Of a stretch of 64,000 bases of DNA, positions 48,707 through 62,407 are shown one piece after another. Location of the stretch: the NCBI RefSeq assembly GCF_002885955.2, contig NZ_POQS01000004.1, positions 18,519 to 82,518 of the forward strand, in the 5' to 3' direction. The stretch is from Achromobacter pulmonis (GTDB lineage: Bacteria; Pseudomonadota; Gammaproteobacteria; Burkholderiales; Burkholderiaceae_B). Each line of letters begins with the position of its first letter. Positions within the stretch are counted from its first letter, which is position 1. The position numbers and the translations under genes were made by a program. Below the pieces are notes generated by a model, which did no database searches, was not told the DNA's origin, and saw only the letters and a list, made by a program, of their open reading frames with translations.

Positions 48707-49343
48707 AATCTGGTTCATCCGCCACGGCGAAACCGACTGGAACCGCCAGCGCCGCCTGCAAGGCTGGCAAGACATCCCCCTCAACGAATTCGGCCGCAAC
48801 CAGGCCAGCCTGCTCGCCGCCCGCATGCGCGAGGAGGCCCGCCGCACCCCGATCCACGCCATCTACAGCAGCGACCTGCAGCGCGCCCACGCCACGGCGG
48901 CGCCCGTATCCGAACAGCTGGGCCTGCGCGTGCGCATCGAGCCCGGCATCCGCGAACGCGGCTTCGGCGTGCTCGAAGGCCTGGACCACGACCGCATCGA
49001 CGTGCAGGCCCCCGAAGCGGCCGCCGCCTGGAAAAGCCGCGACCCGCTACGCCCGCTGGACGGCGGCGAAACCCTGGGCCAGTTCCAGTCCCGCGTCATC
49101 TCCACCGTCGACGACATCGCCAGCCGCCACGACGACGAACGCATCCTCATGTTCACCCACGGCGGCGTGCTCGACATCATCTGGCGCCACGCCAGCGGCG
49201 TGCCCCTGAACGCCCCGCGCGACGCCGCGCTGCTGAACGTCAGCATCAACCGCGTCGGCGTCGCCGGCCGCAAATGGCAGGTCCTGGACTGGGGCGACGT
49301 CGGTCACGTGACCGACGAGGTGGGCGACGACGTAGTGCCCTGA
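48699..49343 (+). CDS. Histidine phosphatase (phosphoglycerate mutase-like)
   Basis: This 214-aa protein has the catalytic RHGETDWN (residues 8-15), the second-site Glu in RERGFGVLEG and the late histidine in FTHGGVLD. It belongs to the GpmB/CobC type, which includes many small phosphatases of unknown substrate; true mutase activity is unlikely. It overlaps lysR by 8 bp, suggesting one transcript with the importer genes. Confidence 0.92.
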   Translation: MTEIWFIRHGETDWNRQRRLQGWQDIPLNEFGRNQASLLAARMREEARRTPIHAIYSSDLQRAHATAAPVSEQLGLRVRIEPGIRERGFGVLEGLDHDRIDVQAPEAAAAWKSRDPLRPLDGGETLGQFQSRVISTVDDIASRHDDERILMFTHGGVLDIIWRHASGVPLNAPRDAALLNVSINRVGVAGRKWQVLDWGDVGHVTDEVGDDVVP

Positions 49344-49350
49344 GGCGCCG

Positions 49351-50115
49351 TCAACGTGGCTGACGCGGCTTGCGCGGCGCATTGCGCGCCAGCCGGTCAT
49401 ATAGCGCATTGGGCAGCAGCCGCATCAGCTTGGCCACCACCCCCATTTGCCACGGAATCACGGTATAGGACGTGCCCCGGTCGATCGCCGCCCGCGCCCG
49501 CCGCGCAAACGCATCGGCCTCCATCAGAAACGGCATGGAATAGGGATTGTGGGCGGTCATGGCCGTCTTGATATAGCCGGGCGCGATCGTCACCACCCGG
49601 ATGCCGTCGCCGGCCAGTTCCAGCCGCAGGCTCTCGCAGTAGGTCACCACCGCCGACTTCGACGCGCTATAGGCGCCGGCGCCCGGCAGTCCGCGCACGC
49701 CCGCCACGCTGGCGATACCCACCAGCCGGCCCGATCCGGCCTGGCGCATCGGCCCGATGAAGGGCTCGAAAGTCGCCACCGTGGCCAGCAGATTGGTGTC
49801 CACGATGGCCTTGAACACGTCGTAATCCTCGCCGTGCTCGGTCAGCGTGCCCGCGCTGATGCCCGCGCTGGCGATCATCACGTCCACCCGCCCCCGGCAG
49901 AACGCGATGAAATCCTGCGCCGCCGCGTGCAGCGCCTGGCGGTCGCGCACGTCCACCGCGTAACAGCGGTGCGCGCCCGGCAGGCTGGCGGCCAGCTCCT
50001 GCAACGCCGCTTCGCGCCGCCCGAGCAGCCCGAGCGTGGCGCCCGAGGCGGCATACTGTTGCGCCAGGGCGCGGCCCAGGCCGCTGCTTGCGCCCGTAAT
50101 GAATACTGTGGTCAT
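49351..50115 (-). CDS. Short-chain dehydrogenase/reductase
   Basis: This 254-aa SDR has the NAD(P) motif TGASSGLG (residues 8-15), the NAG-type variant ASAGIS, a catalytic Ser in IASVAG and YSASK for Tyr and Lys. The start is ATG 50115; a 446-aa frame through the upstream gene is rejected. It lies downstream of lpxO on the same strand, 50 bp after it. The substrate is unknown. Confidence 0.92.
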   Translation of the reverse strand: MTTVFITGASSGLGRALAQQYAASGATLGLLGRREAALQELAASLPGAHRCYAVDVRDRQALHAAAQDFIAFCRGRVDVMIASAGISAGTLTEHGEDYDVFKAIVDTNLLATVATFEPFIGPMRQAGSGRLVGIASVAGVRGLPGAGAYSASKSAVVTYCESLRLELAGDGIRVVTIAPGYIKTAMTAHNPYSMPFLMEADAFARRARAAIDRGTSYTVIPWQMGVVAKLMRLLPNALYDRLARNAPRKPRQPR

Positions 50116-50165
50116 GGATAGGTTCGCCGCAGGATGGAAAAGCGGGGGCTGCCCGCCCCCGCATC

Positions 50166-51062
50166 CTACAGGAAGATCAGCGCCAGAATCGCCGCCACCA
50201 GCGCCCACTTGGACAGGTAGTACAGCGGCTTGCTGCGCTTTTTCAGCGCCTTGCCGAAGCGGCGCACCGCGTACACCGCGCCGAAGATCCGGTTGATCCC
50301 GCCGGTGGCGTCGCCCGCCTGGTTCGGCGCCGCGGCCGCGCGCAGCAGAAAGCCGCCCACCTTGCGGTTGATTGCCTGCGCCCAGCGGTAGCGCATCGGG
50401 CGCTCCACGTCGGCGAACAGGATGATGCGGTTCTGCTGGGTCTTGTTCTCGGCGTAGTGGATGAACGTCTCGTCGAACACCACCGCCTCGCCGTCGCGCC
50501 AGTAATACGGCTGGCCGTCGACGTTGATGTAGCAGTCGGGATCGTTCGGCGTGATCAGGCCCATGTGAAAGCGCAGCGAACCCGCGTAGGGATCGCGGTG
50601 GCGCGGCAACCGGCTGCCCGGCGGCAGCGACGCGAACATGGCGGCCTTGATGGAGGGGATGCCGGCCAGCAGTTGCGTGGTGACCGGGCACAGGGCCGAA
50701 GCCGAGGGATGGTCGGCGTCATACCACTTCAGGTAGAAACGCTTCCAGCCGCTTTTGAAGAAGGAATTGAAGCCGGCGTCGTTGTACTTGTCCGAGGCCT
50801 TGATATGGCCTTCGCCGAACAGTTCCAGCGCCTCGGCCCGGATGTCGTCGCAACGGTCCAGCAGGACCTTGAGTTCCGGAAACCGGTCCAGATCGATGTA
50901 GGGCTGGTTAGGTACGCTGGAGAACGCGTACATGAAACAGTTCAGCGGCGCGGTGAAGGTGGAGTGATCCAGCGCCTGCCGCGAGAACCTGTGTCTGACT
51001 CGGCCACGGTAATGCACTACCGTAGCGCAAACGATGAACACCGCCAGAATGAACCACTTCAT
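50166..51062 (-). CDS. lpxO: LpxO-like lipid A 2-hydroxylase
   Basis: This 298-aa member of the aspartyl/asparaginyl beta-hydroxylase family starts with one membrane anchor (MKWFILAVFIVCATVVHY) and has the iron ligands His and Asp in RHRDPYAGSLRFHMGL, then His and Arg in HYAENKTQQNRIILF. LpxO hydroxylates a secondary acyl chain of lipid A, and relatives are known in Bordetella. The start at 51062 has a strong AGGAGG. A second hydrophobic segment lies at the C-terminus. Confidence 0.88.
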   Translation of the reverse strand: MKWFILAVFIVCATVVHYRGRVRHRFSRQALDHSTFTAPLNCFMYAFSSVPNQPYIDLDRFPELKVLLDRCDDIRAEALELFGEGHIKASDKYNDAGFNSFFKSGWKRFYLKWYDADHPSASALCPVTTQLLAGIPSIKAAMFASLPPGSRLPRHRDPYAGSLRFHMGLITPNDPDCYINVDGQPYYWRDGEAVVFDETFIHYAENKTQQNRIILFADVERPMRYRWAQAINRKVGGFLLRAAAAPNQAGDATGGINRIFGAVYAVRRFGKALKKRSKPLYYLSKWALVAAILALIFL

Positions 51063-51076
51063 CCTGCCTCCTACCG

Positions 51077-51106
51077 CTTCCGGACGCGGTTGCACGCGTC
51101 CGGAAG
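51077..51106. promoter_or_regulatory. Perfect 12-bp hairpin between carB and lpxO
   Basis: CTTCCGGACGCG and CGCGTCCGGAAG flank a 6-nt loop, starting 16 bp past the carB stop and ending about 15 bp before the lpxO ATG. There is no T run. It may be a weak terminator for carB or a structure in the lpxO leader. Confidence 0.6.
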
Positions 51107-51121
51107 ATCTTGCGTACTCGC

Positions 51122-54364
<3,243 letters not shown>

Positions 54365-54374
54365 GATGCAATCT

Positions 54375-55529
<1,155 letters not shown>

Positions 55530-55568
55530 AGTAAACCCCGGTTTTAGAATCGATAATCAAACCTTCGA

Positions 55569-55574
55569 ATTATA
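55569..55574 (-). promoter_or_regulatory. -10 element of carAB
   Basis: A perfect TATAAT on the minus strand, 40 nt before the carA start. No recognisable -35 lies at 16-18 nt, so an activator or an extended contact may be needed. Confidence 0.5.
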
Positions 55575-55730
55575 CCTTGCGCGGCCGTTTTTCCTGGAGA
55601 ACCGCGCCAAATAAGGCCGGGATAGGGATTTTGGGCCAGGCCATGGGACATACGGCCGGTTTTGCCCGCCCCGGCTCGGTGATACGCTTAGGACACCTTG
55701 AACCCTACCCAGCTGCGAGCCGTACCGCCC

Positions 55731-56684
55731 ATGTCCAGTCAACTTGACGCCTTGCGCAACCACACCACCGTCGTCGCCGACACGGGGGACTTCGAAGCCA
55801 TGAAGGCGCTGCGTCCCACCGACGCGACCACCAATCCGTCCCTTATTCTGAAGGCCGTCCAGCAGGACGCCTACCGCCCCCTGCTGGAGAAGACCGCGCG
55901 CGACCACCGCGGCGCCTCCACGGCCGAGCTCATGGACCGCCTGCTGGTGGCCTTCGGCCGCGCCATCCTGGACATCGTGCCGGGCCGCGTCTCGACCGAG
56001 GTCGACGCCCGCCTGTCCTTCGACACCCGCGCCACCATCGAACGCGCCCGCAGCCTGATCGCCCTGTACGAGGCCGCCGGCGTGCCGCGCGAGCGCGTGC
56101 TGATCAAGATCGCCTCGACCTGGGAAGGCATCCAGGCCGCCCGCGCGCTGCAATCCGAAGGGGTGCGCTGCAACCTGACGCTGCTGTTCTCGCTGCCCCA
56201 GGCCGTGGCCTGCGCCGACGCGCACGTGCAGCTCATTTCGCCCTTCGTCGGCCGCATCTACGACTGGCACAAGAAAGCCGCCGGCGCGGCCTGGGTGGAG
56301 GCGGACCATGCGGGCGGCAACGATCCCGGCGTGCAGTCGGTGACGCGCATCTACCACTACTACAAGCATTTCGGCATCGCCACCGAGATCATGGGCGCGA
56401 GCTTTCGCAACGTGGGCCAGATCCTGGCCCTGTCGGGCTGCGACCTGCTGACGATCAGCCCCGACCTGCTGACCAAGCTGGCCTCCACCGAGGGCGACGC
56501 CCCGCCCCAGCTGCGCGCCAGCGACGCCGCCGCCGGCATCGCCCGCATCGGCGCCGACGAGGTCACGTTCCGCACCCTGCTCAACGAGGACGCGATGGCC
56601 AGCGAAAAACTGTCCGAAGGCATCCGTTCGTTCGTGGCCGACGCGGTCAAGCTGGATGCGCTGATCGAGGGACAGCGGGGGTGA
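55731..56684 (+). CDS. tal: Transaldolase
   Basis: This 317-aa enzyme of the pentose phosphate pathway has the motifs [13 protein letters not shown] (residues 33-45), the Schiff-base lysine in [11 protein letters not shown] and [11 protein letters not shown]. The ATG at 55731 gives the family start ([10 protein letters not shown]); a TTG eleven codons earlier is also open. It is divergent from carA and stands alone. Confidence 0.95.
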   Translation: MSSQLDALRNHTTVVADTGDFEAMKALRPTDATTNPSLILKAVQQDAYRPLLEKTARDHRGASTAELMDRLLVAFGRAILDIVPGRVSTEVDARLSFDTRATIERARSLIALYEAAGVPRERVLIKIASTWEGIQAARALQSEGVRCNLTLLFSLPQAVACADAHVQLISPFVGRIYDWHKKAAGAAWVEADHAGGNDPGVQSVTRIYHYYKHFGIATEIMGASFRNVGQILALSGCDLLTISPDLLTKLASTEGDAPPQLRASDAAAGIARIGADEVTFRTLLNEDAMASEKLSEGIRSFVADAVKLDALIEGQRG

Positions 56685-56693
56685 TTGGCGGGT

Positions 56694-56760
56694 GATGGGT
56701 TTCGCGCGTTCGGCCGTCGTTTTCCTGGGACGATGGCGGCGCGCTACACCCATCCTACGG
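56694..56760. repeat. 67-bp dispersed hairpin repeat, copy 2
   Basis: It begins GATGGGTTTCGCGCG and ends CGCGCTACACCCATCCTACGG. It has the same length and nearly the same ends as 26850-26916. It lies between the convergent tal and AhpD-like genes. Confidence 0.7.
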
Positions 56761-56801
56761 GTCGAGAGATCGCCGAACGCGCGCGCCCCATCGGACCGCC
56801 C

Positions 56802-57329
56802 CTACCGATGATCGTGCGAATGCACCTGCAGCGCTTCCAGGAAGCGCGACACCATGTTGTAGGCCGCCACCGTCGCGGTCAGTTCGACCATGAGCTTGTC
56901 GGTTCCCATCGCGGCGCGGGCGGCCTGGAATACCGGCTCGGGCACTTGCACGTTGCGCGTCATGGCGTCGGTATAGGCCAGCACCGCGCGTTCGCGCTCG
57001 CTGAACAGATCCGAGCCTTCCCAGGCGGGCAGCGCGTCCAGCTGGGCCTGCGACACGCCCTCTTTCAGGGCGATCGGGGCGTGCTGGTCGGCTTCGTAGG
57101 GCGCGCCGTTGATCGCCGCCACGCGCATGATGACCAGTTCGCGCAGATCGCCCGGCAAGGTGCTGAGCTGGCGGATGGAGGTCAGGTAATTGAGCCAGCC
57201 GCCGGCCACGGCGGGGCTGTGCAGCAGCATCTGGTACAGGTGCAGCACGCTGCCCCGTTCGGCGACGATGCGGTCGACCAGCGGCCGGGCTTCGGGATGG
57301 GTCAGGTCGGCATAAGGCAGGCGGGCCAT
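56802..57329 (-). CDS. Carboxymuconolactone decarboxylase/AhpD-like protein
   Basis: This 175-aa protein has the family layout of an all-helical AhpD fold (LRELVIMRVAAINGAPYEADQH, then LVELTATVAAYNMVSRFLEAL). The CxxC pair of true AhpD peroxidase reductases is absent: the matching stretch reads NGAPYEADQH. It is the last gene of the CoA-transferase/ABC operon, 29 bp after the permease. A role in breaking down the imported substrate is possible but unproven. Confidence 0.85.
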   Translation of the reverse strand: MARLPYADLTHPEARPLVDRIVAERGSVLHLYQMLLHSPAVAGGWLNYLTSIRQLSTLPGDLRELVIMRVAAINGAPYEADQHAPIALKEGVSQAQLDALPAWEGSDLFSERERAVLAYTDAMTRNVQVPEPVFQAARAAMGTDKLMVELTATVAAYNMVSRFLEALQVHSHDHR

Positions 57330-57358
57330 GGCAACTCCGTATGGATGGGGACGGCGGA

Positions 57359-58156
57359 TCAGATCTTCTCGGTTTCGCCGGAACGGGGCTGCCATTTCAT
57401 CAGGCGCTTTTCGCCCGCGCCGACGATGCCGTCCAGGATCAGCGCGAAGGCCGTCAGCACGATGATGCCGGCGAACACGGTGTTCACGTCGAACGTGCCT
57501 TCGGCCTGCAGGATCAGGTAGCCCACGCCGCTGGCCGAGCCCAGGTATTCGCCCACCACGGCGCCCACGAAGGCCAGGCCCACGGAGGTGTGCAGGCTGG
57601 AGAACACCCAGCTGGTGGCCGAGGGCAGGTACACGTGGCGCAGCAGCTGGCGCTTGCGCGCGCCCAGCATGCGCGCGTTGTCCAGCAGCGTCGGGCTGAC
57701 TTCGCGCACGCCCTGGTAGACGTTGAAGAAGACGATGAAGAACACCAGCGTCACCGCCAGCGCCACCTTGGACCAGATGCCCAGGCCGAACCACATGCCG
57801 AAGATGGGCGCCAGGATCACGCGCGGCATCGAGTTGGCGGCCGTGATGTACGGGTCCAGGATCGCGCTGGCCTGCGGCGACAGGCCCAGCCACAGGCCGA
57901 AGCCCAGGCCGGCGACCGTGCCGATGAAAAACGCCAGCACGGTTTCGGTGAGCGTCACGCCCAGGTGCGCGTAGATGTCCGCGTTGGTGACGAACCAGGC
58001 CCAGATGCGGCCCCACACCTTCAGCGGCTCGCCGAAGAAGAACGCCACCTTGGGATCGCGCGAGGCGAAATGCCACACCAGCAGGATCGCCACCAACAGC
58101 AGCAGCTGCCAGAAGCGCAGGCTGGCCGAACCGGGTTTGATCAAAGACTTCGACAT
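57359..58156 (-). CDS. ABC transporter permease (nitrate/taurine type)
   Basis: This 265-aa permease has about six helices and the docking region (LLDNARMLGARKRQLLRHVYLP). It belongs with SsuC, TauC and NrtB, importers of sulfonates, nitrate or pyrimidine precursors. It lies 3 bp after the ATPase gene. Confidence 0.92.
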   Translation of the reverse strand: MSKSLIKPGSASLRFWQLLLLVAILLVWHFASRDPKVAFFFGEPLKVWGRIWAWFVTNADIYAHLGVTLTETVLAFFIGTVAGLGFGLWLGLSPQASAILDPYITAANSMPRVILAPIFGMWFGLGIWSKVALAVTLVFFIVFFNVYQGVREVSPTLLDNARMLGARKRQLLRHVYLPSATSWVFSSLHTSVGLAFVGAVVGEYLGSASGVGYLILQAEGTFDVNTVFAGIIVLTAFALILDGIVGAGEKRLMKWQPRSGETEKI

Positions 58157-58159
58157 GGC

Positions 58160-58969
58160 TCAGGCTCGCTTTTGTTGGGCATAGCCCTTGAGTACCTCTT
58201 CGCGCAGCACGCCCCAGATCGCGGCGTGCAGTTCCACGAAACGCGGATGGGTGCGCACTTCGGCCACGTCGCGCGGACGCGGCAGGTCGATGGCGAATTC
58301 GCCGATGGGATGGGTGCCCGGCCCGGCCGACAGCACCACCACGCGGTCGCTCATGGCGATGGCCTCGTCCAGGTCGTGCGTGATGAACAGCACGGCCTTG
58401 CGCTTGGCCATCCACAGGTCCAGCACCTCGTTTTCCATGAGCTGGCGGGTCTGGATGTCGAGCGCCGAGAACGGCTCGTCCATCAGGATGATGTCGGGGT
58501 CGCGGATCAGGGTCTGCGCCAGCATGGCGCGCTTGCGCATGCCGCCCGACATCTGGTGCGGATAGCGGCCCTCGAAGCCGCCCAGGCCGACCCGGCGCAT
58601 CCATACGCGGCCCTGCTCCAGCGCCTCCTGGCGCGGCACGCCGGCGAATTCCAGCCCGGCCACCACGTTGTCCAGCGCGCTGCGCCAGGGCAGCAGCGCC
58701 TCGCCCTGGAACATGTAGCCGGCGCGTTCGTTGATGCCCTGCAGGGGCTGCCCGAACACCTTCACCTGCCCGGCCGACGGCGCCAGCAGGCCGGCGCCGA
58801 CGTTGAGCAGGGTGGACTTGCCGCAGCCCGTGGGCCCCACCACGGATACGAACTCCCCGGGCGCGATCGCCAGGGAAGTGTCGGCCACGGCGGTGTAGCG
58901 CTGGCTGCGGTCGTCACGCGAGACAAAGGTGCAACTGATGTTGTCCAGCGACAGCGCGGCTTCAGCCAT
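58160..58969 (-). CDS. ABC transporter ATPase (nitrate/taurine type)
   Basis: This 269-aa ATPase has Walker A GPTGCGKS (about 45-52), signature MSGGMRKRAMLAQ and Walker B DIILMDEPFSALD. It overlaps the binding-protein gene by 8 bp. It powers the permease encoded next. Confidence 0.93.
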   Translation of the reverse strand: MAEAALSLDNISCTFVSRDDRSQRYTAVADTSLAIAPGEFVSVVGPTGCGKSTLLNVGAGLLAPSAGQVKVFGQPLQGINERAGYMFQGEALLPWRSALDNVVAGLEFAGVPRQEALEQGRVWMRRVGLGGFEGRYPHQMSGGMRKRAMLAQTLIRDPDIILMDEPFSALDIQTRQLMENEVLDLWMAKRKAVLFITHDLDEAIAMSDRVVVLSAGPGTHPIGEFAIDLPRPRDVAEVRTHPRFVELHAAIWGVLREEVLKGYAQQKRA

Positions 58970-60002
58970 TGGGATACTTCTCGTTGGCGCGGCGCGCGAA
59001 GTCGTTGGTCCAGACCTTGGAGGCGTCGATCTTCGAGCCGTCGAAGTCCGGCTGGTAGGCGGCCAGCGCCTTGAGCGCGGTGGCCGCGCCGTCCTCGGGG
59101 ATCATGCCGTCGGGCGACAGGCCTTCCATGCTCTTGCCGATGGCGGCCTTGTACACCGCCGGATCGCCCAGCAGATAGGTTTCGGGCACGACCTTGGCGA
59201 TTTCTTCCGGGCCGGCCTTCTGGATCCACTTGTCGGCGCGCACCAGCGCGTTGGCCAGCGCCTGCGCGGTGTTGGGATTGGCGTCGAGGAAGGCCTGGGG
59301 CGCGTACAGGCAGCCCGCCGGCATGTTGCCGCCGAAGATGTCGCGCGTGTCCTTGAGGGTGCGCGTATCGACGATGACCTGGATGTCGCCGGGCATCTCC
59401 AGCATGGACACCACGGGGTCGGTGTTGGAGATGGCGTCGATCTGGCCGCTGCGCAGCGCGGTCACCGCGCCGGCGCCGGCGCCCACGCCGATGAAGGACA
59501 CGTCGGAAGCCTTCAGGCCGTGCTTGGCCAGGAAGAAGCTGACCACCATGTTGGTCGAGGAGCCCGGCGCGGTCACGCCGATCTTCTTGCCCTTCAGGTC
59601 GGCCGCGCCCTTGTAGCCGGGCAGGTTCTTCTTGGACACGCCCACGCCTATCATCGGCGCGCGCCCTTGCAGCACGAAGGCGCGGTAGGCCTGGCCCTTG
59701 GACTGCATGGACAGCGTGTGCTCGAACGCGCCCGAGACGATGTCGGCGCTGCCGCCCACCACGGCCTGCAGGGCCTTGGAACCGCCCGCGAAGTCGGCGA
59801 TGCTGACGTCCAGGCCTTCGTCCTTGAAATAGCCGCGGGCTTCCGCGATGGACAGCGGGAGGTAGTAGATCAGCGGTTTGCCGCCGACTGCGATCTGGAC
59901 CTTGGTCTTTTCGAGCTTCTGCGCGCGCACGATGGCGGGCGCCATGCCCATGACGCCGGCGGCGCCGGCCATCTTGAGCAGATCACGGCGAGTGACTGAC
60001 AT
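58962..60002 (-). CDS. ABC substrate-binding protein, NMT1/SsuA-like, Tat-exported
   Basis: This 346-aa protein starts MSVTRRDLLKMAG behind AGGAG; the RR motif indicates a Tat signal, cleaved near VRAQ. The body matches the NMT1/SsuA family (KVQIAVGGKPLIYYLPLSIAEARGYFKDEGLDV, in part). It overlaps the end of the CoA-transferase gene by 20 bp. The ligand is unknown; an organic acid or aromatic compound would fit the enzyme neighbours. Confidence 0.9.
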   Translation of the reverse strand: MSVTRRDLLKMAGAAGVMGMAPAIVRAQKLEKTKVQIAVGGKPLIYYLPLSIAEARGYFKDEGLDVSIADFAGGSKALQAVVGGSADIVSGAFEHTLSMQSKGQAYRAFVLQGRAPMIGVGVSKKNLPGYKGAADLKGKKIGVTAPGSSTNMVVSFFLAKHGLKASDVSFIGVGAGAGAVTALRSGQIDAISNTDPVVSMLEMPGDIQVIVDTRTLKDTRDIFGGNMPAGCLYAPQAFLDANPNTAQALANALVRADKWIQKAGPEEIAKVVPETYLLGDPAVYKAAIGKSMEGLSPDGMIPEDGAATALKALAAYQPDFDGSKIDASKVWTNDFARRANEKYPNG

Positions 60003-61272
60003 TGCTTGTCTCCTGGTTGTCGGGTGTACCGATAGCGCCGGTCTGCGCCAGCTCGTCGATAGCCGCTGAATCATACCCCAGCGATTTCAGGACTTCCTCG
60101 GTATGTTCCCCTAATCTCGGCCCCACCCAGCGCGTGCCGCCCGGCGTTTCCGACAGCTTGGGCACCACCGCCGGCAGCTTGACCGGCGTGCCGTCGGCGA
60201 AGCGGTGCTGCTCTATCATGCCGCGCGCCAGGAACTGCGGATCGCCGAACATGTCGGCCACGCTGTAGATCTTGCCCACCGGCACGTCGGCGGCCTTCAG
60301 CACGCCCAGCGCCTCTTCGATGCCGCGGCCGTCGCACCATTGCTGGATGGCGCCGTCGATCTCCTCGACGCGCCTGGCGCGGCCGTCGTTGCGCACCAGG
60401 TCGGGGTCCGTGGCCAGGTCGTCGCGGCCGATGGCGCGCATCAGCCGATGGAAGATCGCGTCGCCGTTGCCGGCGATGACGATGTTCTGTCCGTCGCGCG
60501 TGGTGTAGGTGTTGGAGGGCACGATGCCGGGCAGCGCGCCGCCGGTGCGCTCGCGCACCACGCCGGCCACGTCGTACTCGGGCACCAGGCTCTCCATCAT
60601 GTTGAACACGGCCTCGTACAGCGCCACGTCCACCATCTGCCCCTGCCCGGCCCGGCACTCGGCGCCCGTCTTGCCGTTCCAGCGCCCGCCGGTGGCGTCG
60701 CGGTGGCGCAGCGCCATCATCGCGCCGATCACGCCGTGCAGCGCGGCGATCGAATCGCCGATGGAAATGCCCACCCGCAGCGGCGGGCGGTCCGGGTGGC
60801 CCGACACGTAGCGCAGGCCGCCCATGGATTCGCCGATCGCGCCGAAGCCGGGCTGGTCCTTCATGGGGCCGGTCTGCCCGTAGCCGGACAGGCGCACCAT
60901 GATGAGCGCCGGATTGGCCGCGCGCAGCTGTTCGTAGCCCAGCCCCCACTTCTCCAGCACGCCGGGCCGGTAGTTCTCGACCACCACGTCGGCCTCCAGC
61001 GCCAGGCGGCGGGCGATTTCCTGCGCGCGCGGGTCTTTCAGGTTGAGCGCGATCGAGCGCTTGTTGCGGGCCTGCACGGTCCACCACAGGGAATTGCCTT
61101 CGTGCAGGTGGCGCCAGCTGCGGATGGGATCGCCGCCGCCGCTGCCGTCGGGTCCGTGCGGCGTCTCGACCTTGATGACGTCGGCGCCGAATTCGCCGAA
61201 GATGCGCGCGGCGAACGGGCCGGCAATGAGCGTGCCGAGTTCCAGGACTTTCAGTCCGGTCAGCGCTGACAT
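59983..61272 (-). CDS. CaiB/BaiF-type (class III) CoA-transferase
   Basis: This 429-aa enzyme has the family start (MSALTGLKVLELGTLIAGPFAARIFGEFGADVIKVE, in part) and the catalytic Asp region (NLKDPRAQEIARRLA with VVENYRPGVLEKWG). It moves CoA between carboxylic acids. It is the first gene of an operon with a three-gene importer and an AhpD-like protein, so it probably activates the imported acid. A GAGGAGA Shine-Dalgarno sequence supports this start. Confidence 0.93.
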   Translation of the reverse strand: MSALTGLKVLELGTLIAGPFAARIFGEFGADVIKVETPHGPDGSGGGDPIRSWRHLHEGNSLWWTVQARNKRSIALNLKDPRAQEIARRLALEADVVVENYRPGVLEKWGLGYEQLRAANPALIMVRLSGYGQTGPMKDQPGFGAIGESMGGLRYVSGHPDRPPLRVGISIGDSIAALHGVIGAMMALRHRDATGGRWNGKTGAECRAGQGQMVDVALYEAVFNMMESLVPEYDVAGVVRERTGGALPGIVPSNTYTTRDGQNIVIAGNGDAIFHRLMRAIGRDDLATDPDLVRNDGRARRVEEIDGAIQQWCDGRGIEEALGVLKAADVPVGKIYSVADMFGDPQFLARGMIEQHRFADGTPVKLPAVVPKLSETPGGTRWVGPRLGEHTEEVLKSLGYDSAAIDELAQTGAIGTPDNQETSNVSHSP

Positions 61273-61389
61273 TGTTTGTCTCCTCGCGGAATTTTCCAGG
61301 CGGCCTTCGATGCGTTGCCGAAGGCTCGTGATTTGATGTTTGGTACGGCACCTTACCTCCCGCGATAGCGGGTAGGGAGTGGGTCCCAC

Positions 61390-61998
61390 TCAGGTGGTCT
61401 TGCGTTCCATCAGGGCCCAGGCGATGGTGCCTGCATCTACATATTCCAGCTCGCTGCCCGCCGGCACGCCGCGCGCCAGCCTGGTCACGCGCAGGCCGCG
61501 TTCGCTCAGGGCCTCGCCCAGGAAGTGCGCGGTGGTCTCGCCCTCGGCGGTGAAGTTGGTGGCCAGGATGACCTCCTGCACCTCGCCGTCGGTGGCGCGC
61601 TGGATCACGCGGTCGAAATCCAGCTCGCGCGGGCCTATGCCTTCCAGCGGCGCCACCCGGCCCATCAGCACGTAGTACAGGCCGCGGTAGCCGTGGCTGG
61701 ACTCGATCATGTTCTGGTCGGCCGGAGTTTCGACGATGCACAGCAGGCTGCGGTCGCGCTTGGGATTGCTGCAGGTGCCGCAGACCTCTTCTTCCGAAAA
61801 GCTGTTGCAGCGGGCGCAGTGCTTCAGGTCCCGCACCGCGCTGGCCAGCGCCCGGCCAAGCATATCCGCGCCTTGCGGATCATGCTGCAGCAGGTGATAG
61901 GCCATGCGCCTGGCGGAGCGCACGCCCACGCCGGGCAGGCGCCGCAGCGCCTCGATCAGCGACACCAGCGGTTCGGGTTCGGGCAGTAAAGGGTCCAT
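61390..61998 (-). CDS. recR: RecR, recombination mediator
   Basis: This 202-aa protein of the RecFOR pathway has a helix-hairpin-helix ([20 protein letters not shown]), a four-Cys zinc finger ([16 protein letters not shown] plus a following Cys) and a Toprim domain ([14 protein letters not shown]). It lies downstream of ybaB in the usual dnaX-ybaB-recR order. Confidence 0.97.
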   Translation of the reverse strand: MDPLLPEPEPLVSLIEALRRLPGVGVRSARRMAYHLLQHDPQGADMLGRALASAVRDLKHCARCNSFSEEEVCGTCSNPKRDRSLLCIVETPADQNMIESSHGYRGLYYVLMGRVAPLEGIGPRELDFDRVIQRATDGEVQEVILATNFTAEGETTAHFLGEALSERGLRVTRLARGVPAGSELEYVDAGTIAWALMERKTT

Positions 61999-62035
61999 CG
62001 GGGTCCATCGTGGTCCGTCGCGGCCGGGGCCGGAA

Positions 62036-62362
62036 TCAGAACGGCAGCTTCATGCCCGGGGGCAGCGGCATGCCGGCGGTGACCGACGCCATTTTTTCCT
62101 GGGAAGTGGCCTCGGCCTTGCGCAGCGCGTCGTTGAACGCGGCGGCGACCAGGTCTTCCAGCATGTCCTTGTCGTCGCCCAGCAGCGACGGGTCGATGGC
62201 GACGCGCTTGACGTCGTGGCGGCAGGTCATGGTGACCTTGACCAGGCCGCCGCCGGAGGCGCCTTCGACCAGGATCTCGGCCAGCGCGTCCTGCGCCTTC
62301 TTCATGTTTTCCTGCATCTGCTGCGCCTGGCGCATCAGGCCGGCGAGTTGTCCTTTCATCAT
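62036..62362 (-). CDS. ybaB: YbaB/EbfC nucleoid-associated protein
   Basis: This 108-aa DNA-binding protein has the family pattern ([20 protein letters not shown] and later [21 protein letters not shown], each in part). Two adjacent ATGs are possible starts. It lies between dnaX and recR, as in most bacteria. Confidence 0.96.
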   Translation of the reverse strand: MMKGQLAGLMRQAQQMQENMKKAQDALAEILVEGASGGGLVKVTMTCRHDVKRVAIDPSLLGDDKDMLEDLVAAAFNDALRKAEATSQEKMASVTAGMPLPPGMKLPF

Positions 62363-62407
62363 GATCGGTGCTTCCTTGAACTAGGGGAATGGGAGATTGC
62401 CGCCGCC

